64,000 nucleotides of DNA, taken from NCBI GenBank assembly GCA_950295325.1, contig OX485806.1:52139169-52203168 (forward strand). The letters are read 5' to 3'. This document shows positions 56,749-64,000 of the stretch, one piece after another (position 1 is the first letter of the stretch; the number at the start of each line of letters is the position of its first letter). Below the pieces are notes generated by a model. The model saw nothing but the letters and a program-made list of their open reading frames with translations. It was not told the origin of the DNA and made no database searches. The DNA comes from Polytrichum commune (taxonomy: Eukaryota > Streptophyta > Polytrichopsida > Polytrichales > Polytrichaceae). A program made the translations under genes and the position numbers.

Positions 56749-59700
56749 ATGGATCGGTATCAAAGAGTGGAAAAACCACGGCCTGAAACTCCAATCAGCG
56801 AGAATGAAATCCGCATCACGACACAAGGGAAGATGCGGAACTACATCACTTACGCCACCACTCTACTACAGGTTGTATTGCTAGCAATTGGTGTGCCTAG
56901 GTTTATCTTCATATGGCTGGTCCCAAGCTTATTCCGTCTTCCCACTTGATCTCAACGTAGCAGTCTGTAAAACAATTTAAGGTTGTTCTCTGTGTTGTGG
57001 GTTTTAGGACCTGTAAACAAGGAAGGCTCTCTTAGCTAGAGTGATGTAGTCTGGAATGTCTAACCTAAAAGTTTGAGCAAAATGTTGTAATTTCAAGTCT
57101 CTGGTCGAATATCGACGATGTGGTAATACTCGATCAGTGGTGCCTGGATGATATCTGAGGTTTGGCTTACGTGAAACCTTCCTTGAAATAAATTCCTCAC
57201 ATTGAACACCTGTACCATTTTCATGCGAGTCTCTGGATGCATCATTCGGTGGAGAACTTAAACTCCTTTTACTATTTGAGCAGTAGATAATAGGTGTTTG
57301 TGTAGACTATTTGTGTTCGATCTAGTCTATTTATCTCGAATTTTATTCATCACTCGTGTTGTTCTATCCCTTAATTATGTTCAAGAATGTTCAAATATGT
57401 AAGAATTTCATAGTATGTTCAAGAACCTCAGGGTTCTCTAGCGTTATTTATAACAAGAGATGCAACCTCATAACATCAGAGTGGCGTATTGTCGTGATTA
57501 ATGAGAGGACAACTTCTTTGTTTAGTGATATAGTCAAGAACTATATCAGTCACTTTAGTACTTTGGCAGTGTCCAAGTTTCGGGTCGACAGTCGTTTAGT
57601 GAGCATGTTCACCACCTGTTCAACGTCTGTCTGTTCGCTAGCATGAGGCAAGAATTTTATGGATCCTTTGCTCACTGCAAACCGTTCTTTTATGGCATTG
57701 TTCACCATAAATAAGCTGCGACCCAGGGTGGTAGAGCATAGACTGCAGTGTGTTTCTATCTCTCCTGTAGAGTCAGCACATTTTGCATATGTTGAGGTTC
57801 AAGGACCATGTGCCCCTCTTGTTTAGTGATCAGGAATGTGGATCAAGTGTGCAAATAGAAGCCCTCTCAAACTCTTCTCTAAACTTTTTACACGCTCCAT
57901 AGGAACTCTTGAACCTTATATGACTTGCATGGTCGCTACATTTGACAATGGCTATACAGATGAAGTGCTGGAGATGACTTTTTCTTCAAAATTCTTTCCA
58001 TATTATATGCCCTTTTCTCTGTTTAATCTGCTAAAATGCATTATTTGCTGGTGATCTGGCAGGAAAAAGGAGCACCAGAGATTGTACTGAAGGCAATGGG
58101 CCGAGCTATAAACAAGACAGTCACTATTGCTGAAATTATTAAGGTGATTGAAGTTTTAATCATCTGCCATGTAGTGGCTCCAGTTATGGAAATGCAGAGT
58201 TGGCTAGTTTTCATTTTTCCTTGAGCCACATTGTGGCGGTGGATATTTGAACTAGTTCATCTTATGAGTGCACTCCTTTGTCACAGAGACTTTTCTATGT
58301 GGATGTTCAAAGTTCTTGCAAATGACTTTTTAATTCCTAAATGTTAGGAGAAAGCATTCTTGAGATGTATGGACTAATGATAGCTTGAATATTCTCAGAG
58401 GAGGATTGCTGGTCTTCATCAAAATACATCAATTGGATCAACAGACATCACAGATCTCTGGCAACCACTTGAAGAAGGGCTTTTGCCGTAAGCAACTAGG
58501 ATTGTCTAGGGTTTGGATCTCTGTCACTATTGATGAACTGTGATGTCAATTTTGAGGAAGGGTGCAAAAGTTGCTCATGGATGTTCACCCTTTCATTGTA
58601 AGAATGATTATCAAGAGTGATGTCCTCCATTTGACAGAATCTGTTCCATGATGTGACATTCCAGAGGAATGTGACATGCAGTTTGTCACGGTTTGGTCAA
58701 AAGCATACTATTTTCGTTTACCTATTGAACTCTCATTCCAGAGCATCAGATTTTGGACCAGACTAGAGACATCTGTAGAGTATTGAATGATTTTAGTGGA
58801 TTTGAAAGGGAGCTGTATGTGGGATTCAGGAAGTTTCTGAAGCCACTCTAAATTGTTGTATGGTAGCTGGCAAGTTTTGATTTTGTGGAATTGCTTTGTC
58901 TTGCAGCTTGGAAACTACCCGGCATGTTTCCATGATTGCAATCACATTATCTATCAAGGAGCTGGAGAAGTCCTCCACTGGGTCTGTATTGCATATCTCC
59001 CTCACTACTTAATAAGTTTCTACTAGTTATTGATTGGTCAGCTTGCCTTAGTCACTTGATTATGTTGGATAAATAAACATCTTTAAAAATATGTTTTGAA
59101 ATTTATGTCTCACAAGCAAAGTGCCTAGTTATTCGTGGCAATTATGAAATAAGAAGTCGCCTAGACATTGGTTCTCAATATATTAATGTCATCGAGTTTC
59201 TCAATTGCATGCAGTTATCAACCTCCTCTACCAGCTGATCAGGTCAAACCCTTGGTTGAATTCGAGTATGATGCAGGTAACAGTTGTTTTCAGATGGAGG
59301 GAAAACTGATGTGTACAGAGAGAATAACCACAAAGTTCTTGGGTTTTGCTGAACTTTTAGTTCTGTTGGGTGTTCTTATCTGTGTGAGTTGCTGACAATG
59401 TCATTGTTATTTGTGGGTGATGTGATCTCAGAGTGCTCACCTCGAGGTGCAAGAGGACGAGGGAGAGGCAGAGGCAGGGCCAGAAATAAAGGTGGGGCTA
59501 TGTACTCCTTAATTCTTGGTCACAGAATTTGTTTATCTTTGTAAAATTCTTTACATAGTGGTCTCTTGCTTAGGTTATCTGGAAGACTTGCTGAAATGCA
59601 TAAAGGGCCAGCCTCACATGATAGCTATGGCCAGCGGCATTGGCAGCCAGTGTGTTGGCCAGGCCTACTGTGTGGGTACTGCAGCTGCCATGGGGCTCAG

Positions 59701-61351
59701 CTGCCAGTCGCTAGCTGGGCCGAGGCAGGCATTTCACTGGAATGCTAGCAGATTTATTTTTTAGACAATATAACACACCGTGAGGGAAAGGGGTTGCCAA
59801 TGGGAATGGCAGAGGTATTTTTATTTCTATTAAAAGAGTTTGAGAACGTTTATTGAAATTCTTGCTTTCAACGTCTATATCTCTAGGTTACAATATTTAG
59901 CTCGGGGTATGTAGATTGGAAATGGAGCTACCAGCTTGTAGCTGGGATGTGTGTGGCTTCTCAAAAAGAAAATGGAGGGCTAGCCACCATTTTAAGCTCA
60001 AAATGGTAGCTTGAAAGGGTGGCCCGGCCCAGTTAGGCAACCCCATGAAAAAGTCAACTAATTTCAATTGTCAAATTTTTGAGATGCAGATAATTTTGGC
60101 AGTACTTGAGAAACATGTTGTTCTCTGTGGACCTGTTCTTAGTTGCAATTCTTTTTAGTATGGTTGGGTGGGCATTTTGTGTAGGATTATTGAGGGTGGA
60201 CTTGTTAAGCAGTAAGTTTTTGATGTCATACATTAGTTTTTGGTTATAATTGATGCATTTAAAAAGCGGTCCTGCAAATTTGATTAAGGATTTCCTTTCT
60301 GGGCTTCTTGTTACGACCACGTGTCAGTTTCTCTCATGTAGTTCTTGTTCTTTCTTTGATGTTATCAATACCTTCTTTTGTGGATCTGCAATATGATGAA
60401 TGTTCTCATTGTGCTGGGAGATCCTTCTGGAGCTGCCGGCATTTACTGCATAAAGAATAACAATGATCTTTTCTCTCTGTTCTCTCCTGTTCAAAAAATT
60501 AGTGTTGTCAATAACTAGTATGAATGTTTTTAATCATGTGTCTGCATGAAGTATGGTGTTATAACCTCTAGAGTTCATAACACTGGCAACTTTCCTTTAT
60601 ACCTTTAGTTGATCTTGTGGGATTATCAAATGGGAACCGTAAATACAGCTTTTTGACGACTCCTCTCTTTACTGTGGCCACAGGGAATGACCTGGTTGGT
60701 ACAGAGTACAATGGGCTTGATGGTAGTTGGGGTCGGGGTCGTGGTCTGGGTCGAGGTCGTGCACGAGGTGGATATCGTGGGCGTGGGAGGGAGCAAGATC
60801 CCAGTGGCTTTGATGAGTCTCATTCTGAGGGACCTCCACAGAGTCGGGGTGCAGAGGTTACCCAAGATATCTCATTCTCAGGTATCTAGTCAGTATTGAA
60901 ATTCCAGAAAATTTTCTTATAATGTTTGAAAGCAGAAATTATTAGATACACTGGGATTGATGGAAAAGTGCAAGGATTTCTGGAGGTTGGCTCTTTGAGA
61001 TGCCAAATTGCACTTCATCAGGACAGTTATTTCCTTGAAAGTGCTTCGGCTCAAGAATCATATTAATCAGAAACAGCATTATTCCCATCATGGGGCACAG
61101 GACCTAGAACATTGTGAATCTTGCATGTGATCAGCTTTTCAATGTATTCTGGAACCTGCTTTTCCAGCTTTGAGATGATGGAGGTATTTGTCTTGCCACT
61201 CGGGGTTTCTCAGAGGACTTATCTGAAGGTGCTGGTATGTACAGGCCGCATTAGAGGGAGGGGCAAAGGCAGAGGTCAGGGTAGAGGTAAGGGTAGGGCA
61301 TTACGCACAGATGGACCTATTCAAGGGCAAGCTCATCCGGTAGCTGCTTAG
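56749..61351 (+). CDS. Alba domain RNA/DNA-binding protein with RGG tail, 264 aa, 8 coding exons
   Basis: Plant Alba proteins of the Rpp25-like class bind RNA (and DNA) and act in mRNA control and development. Exons: 56749-56871, 58063-58143, 58399-58487, 58907-58981, 59215-59276, 59432-59491, 60684-60881, 61245-61351. All junctions are GT-AG and keep the frame; total 795 nt with stop. Residues 1-20 give MDRYQRVEKPRPETPI. The Alba fold spans about 20-110, with EIRITTQGKMRNYI, KAMGRAINKTVTIAE and LPLETTRHVSMIAITLS. The remainder is RGG/RG-rich (GRGRGLGRGRARGG and GRGKGRGQGRGKGRA) and ends GQAHPVAA. Introns 1 and 6 are about 1.19 kb each. No stops or frameshifts, so it is probably functional. 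Gene models rest on conserved protein sequence, not transcripts. Confidence 0.95.
59935..60010. repeat. Inverted-repeat hairpins in Alba intron 6
   Basis: GGAGCTACCAGCTTGTAGCTGG (59930-59945) and CCACCATTTTAAGCTCAAAATGGTAGC (59977-60010) are hairpins; the second pairs ACCATTTT with AAAATGGT. They lie close together within the 1.19 kb intron and may mark a small MITE. No target duplication was confirmed. Confidence 0.45.
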
Positions 61352-63342
61352 TGTCCTGGGATTTTCTAAGTTGCTCGTAAGAGTTGTTGAAGAAAGCAGC
61401 TGCTAAAAGTAAGTCTTGGTACTTGGCATGCTCTTAACATTCATTGACATGTGTAGATCGTGTAGTTTGATATGAATCTGCTTTCTGCCACTGTTTGTTT
61501 GGTGCTTGTCAATGTCAGTCTGCAATGGTTGACAAGATTGATAAAGCTCAAGTTTTGTAGGGTTCTTCATGTGAGTGCATCTTATGTACACGACCCGATG
61601 TTTTATTTCTGCATTTCACTTTACTATGTTTTTTGATGAATCAGAATTCATATCCCTTTAATATCGAGTGTTAAGTGTCCGGTTCATCATTTTCCAACTC
61701 ATTTGTGATAGAGCTGAAGAGGAGTTTTACCAGTCCTTGGAAGCATGATTGTCCTGTTCAAAATGCAGCACTCAGTTGACATGTCATTTGTCTTCGACGA
61801 GTGTATTCTTGTGATGCTCAACCCTTAATTCCTAAATTTGTATTTGTATGCCTGTGTTAGGTTGGGTTATGAGTCTATGCATGGGTTAGAGTTTCTTCAC
61901 CTATATATTCTCATCCATTGAGAAGGTAAAATTGCAGTAAATCATTCTGTAGCCTGTAACTTATATAGCTGATCTGAACCTGGAAATAGAACCTTTGATT
62001 TCAGATCATTCATGTGGTAACCAGTTGGGATGAATTAACTACCAAGCAACAGGTTTTCGTGAGACTCGCTCATCCACAGTGGACGAATTGCAGAGGTCGT
62101 TGGAAGCTCAGGCTGGGTATAGCTCAAGAGTATGGCCTGATTTAACTTATATATAGATGGAGACAATGCTCCCAAGAGTCTGATATGGAGAGCTGGGTCT
62201 TTGGTTCAAGTTGTATTGTATGGGGATTTACGCTTTTGACTCCATCACTTCGTTTGCAACAGAAAAACATAATGTGGGTACCGACATGAGTACTATGTGT
62301 AGCTTGCAGAATCATTGTTCCATCACCTCTTCCTCTGTGAAAAAGGTTAGGGAATGCTTTAATTCTAGACCAATTTGGTCTTGGTTTGTATGACCACAAC
62401 CCCTTTTCTCTGTGAATAGGTTGGTGAATGCAATAATTCTAGACTAACTTGGTGTATGACCAAAGCCTCTCTTCTCAAGTGGTCTCACCTGAATAATGAC
62501 CAAATACTTGAAAAAGCTTATAGAACGCTATAACTTTAAACCAACTTGGGGTCAACGTTGGAGTTAGATGCTAAATTTAATCTGTACTCCTTTGAGCAGT
62601 CTGCTTCTTTGCTATTACTTGCTGCAATAACAAGTTAAATGTGGATCCCATGTTAATTTTTTTATTATTCACCCTTCAGGTCTAGGGATACTTCTGAGCC
62701 TGTGCTGTGCCTAGGGGTGCATTTATTATTTATTTATTTTGAAATATACATTTTAAAATTCATTTTAAAATTCTCGGAAAATTTTGAGGCATTTTTATGT
62801 TTTGAATTATAAATTCACTACTACAGTCAGTCCAGTTTAATAGGATAAGTATAGACACATGCAACTTTGTCAATTGTTCCATATTGTTGTATAGCATTAG
62901 TACATTCAAACTCAACAGCAGTGTCGAAGCCCTAACCCATGCCACATGAATTCACCAATACCAGAATATGGGTTTTGCATCGGGGAATGATCCATGCGTA
63001 GTCTTGGATCAATACTTGGGTGGAGAAGGGCTCGAAGAATTGATCTTGAAAGAGGGGAGTGTTTCCGACAATGATTTTCCATAAAGGACCTAACAGATTG
63101 ATGTCTTCAATGATTTTCAATAAAAACAATTTCCAATAAGAATGTTTTGAAGTATTTTTAAATGTATTTTATGATGCTGCCTCCGACCTCTAGAATAAAA
63201 AATGCAACTCTAGCTGTGCCACACTCTTTAGTGAAGGGATTTACAAAACTTTGATCTTTGTGGGTAACGGAGGATTCACCGCTCTTAAAAAATTGACCCT
63301 TCCATCTGATAGAACATTCTCACTTTGTCATTCAATACAAAG
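61352..63342. other. 3' flank of the Alba gene, no further gene recognised
   Basis: The near part is probably 3' untranslated sequence, but the poly(A) site was not assigned. At 62333-62470 two related stretches (CTCTGTGAA...AGG...GAATGC...TTCTAGAC.AA.TTGGT) form an imperfect direct repeat of about 85 bp. No conserved domain was found in the small ORFs. Confidence 0.45.
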
Positions 63343-63358
63343 ACGGAATCTGAACTCT

Positions 63359-63548
63359 CTCTCTTTTTTTTTTTGGGAGACAGAAGGCCGGCAGGCCAGC
63401 GCCAAAGCACAGGAGACAATTCACCACCTGGCAAGTTTTCCGTCAAGTAGAGAAGAGATTTCACAGCCGGGATTCGAACTCTCAACCTCTTCCTTGAGAT
63501 TTGGGTATCCCTCTACCATCACCCGGTAGTTTAAGGTCATCTCGGACC
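63359..63548 (-). mobile_element. tRNA-derived SINE with 16 bp target duplication
   Basis: ACGGAATCTGAACTCT is present at 63343-63358 and 63549-63564 as a perfect direct repeat. In the minus strand the body begins GGTCCGAGATGACC-like, contains TGGTAGAGGG (A-box-like) and GAGTTCGAATCCCGG (B box), and ends in about 12 A plus AGAG (T-run at 63364-63374 on the plus strand). The pol III boxes and A tail define a tRNA-related SINE of about 190 bp. Perfect duplications suggest a rather recent insertion. Confidence 0.9.
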
Positions 63549-63564
63549 ACGGAATCTGAACTCT

Positions 63565-64000
63565 TGCTATGCATGAGCCTTGATCTAGGCTTGGAATCCT
63601 CATACAAGGGCCTTAGGTGGAAAGAAAACCTATATAGTTTCAGGCCATTCAATTACCAGAAATTGGACTTGTCCAGATTCCTGAACTTTTGTTAATGTTT
63701 CATTCAAATGCTCTTGACATCTGCAATCAGAGCCTTTGACAAATAAATTCAGCCTTGTTAAACCTTTATCTTTGCATGCTTGTGTGCATGATAATACAAC
63801 AATTCTGGCCTTATTTGGTTTCAAATTAAATTGTTATATCTTAACTGTTGGATGCAAGTTGGAGAGTACACTGATTATCCCAATTACTGAGGGTGGTGCT
63901 AATTCCTGAAGCATGCACTAGTTAGCCAAATCTCAAAAATCCTTAGGGTTGAAATTTTTATTGAGTGACACTAAATTCATGAATACCTACTCATTTAATA
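63565..64000. other. Right end of window, nothing recognised
   Basis: AT-rich sequence with short ORFs on both strands and no domain. Confidence 0.45.

Noticed and set aside
60626-60865. Minus-strand Thr/Pro-rich ORF
   Set aside because: Antisense of Alba exon 7; RGG codons read as Thr/Pro repeats.
1-64000. CRISPR arrays, bacterial operons, rRNA or intact tRNA genes
   Set aside because: None seen. The tandem arrays lack spacers of a CRISPR kind, and the only tRNA-like sequences are the two SINE-like bodies and a primer-binding site.

Overview
This is a repeat-dominated stretch of a large plant nuclear genome. It holds one convincing, apparently intact host gene (an Alba-family RNA/DNA-binding protein, plus strand, 56.7-61.4 kb). 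Almost everything else recognisable is transposable-element debris. Evidence for a plant: GT-AG introns of plant type, an RGG-tailed Alba protein of the plant Rpp25-like type, an initiator-Met tRNA primer-binding site of the kind used by plant LTR retrotransposons, and plant-type Ty1/copia and Ty3/gypsy proteins. Abundant decayed, nested LTR elements fit a large genome such as a gymnosperm's or fern's, but the species cannot be fixed from the sequence alone.

Layout. 0.15-0.81 kb: eight-unit, ~79 bp tandem array with a palindromic core, ended by an arm repeated in inverse at 1.22 kb. 1.4-5.5 kb: broken gene of the DUF7869-like plant family, with one clear 134 bp intron, split by a 973 bp solo LTR (family A) that kept its 5 bp target duplication. 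6.05-6.43 kb: Ty1/copia integrase scrap. 6.43-17.78 kb: large Ty3/gypsy element (family B) on the minus strand, with a ~3.2 kb 3' LTR, PPT, INT, RNase H, RT, protease and gag; its integrase is split by an unrelated 1408 bp solo LTR, and its 5' LTR is cut to ~60 bp. 17.78-25.1 kb: family A gag, Met-tRNA PBS and LTR pieces on the minus strand, interrupted by ~5.4 kb holding an LTR-like region (family C) and an unrecognised gag-like ORF.

25-44 kb: AT-rich ground with two minisatellites, three fragments of one Ty1/copia family (two minus, one plus), a decayed family A gag-pol, a possible CACTA end with TGACTAGTCAT-like motifs, a divergent family A LTR, and an unexplained GC-rich block (40.1-41.3 kb). 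44.7-47.8 kb: cluster of family A LTRs, with one LTR starting inside another, then a deleted internal region with a six-unit repeat in gag. 47.8-53.2 kb: AT-rich, nothing recognised. 53.2-53.8 kb: 655 bp pogo-like element with TIRs, TA duplication and a decayed helix-turn-helix ORF. 55.9-61.4 kb: Alba gene. 63.36-63.55 kb: tRNA-derived SINE with a 16 bp target duplication.

The genes do not form a pathway. The window is a layered insertion record: copia, then gypsy B, then a solo LTR inside gypsy B; and the DUF7869-like gene hit by a family A LTR that later became solo. Coordinates of element edges are exact where target duplications or TG/CA ends are cited, and approximate otherwise.
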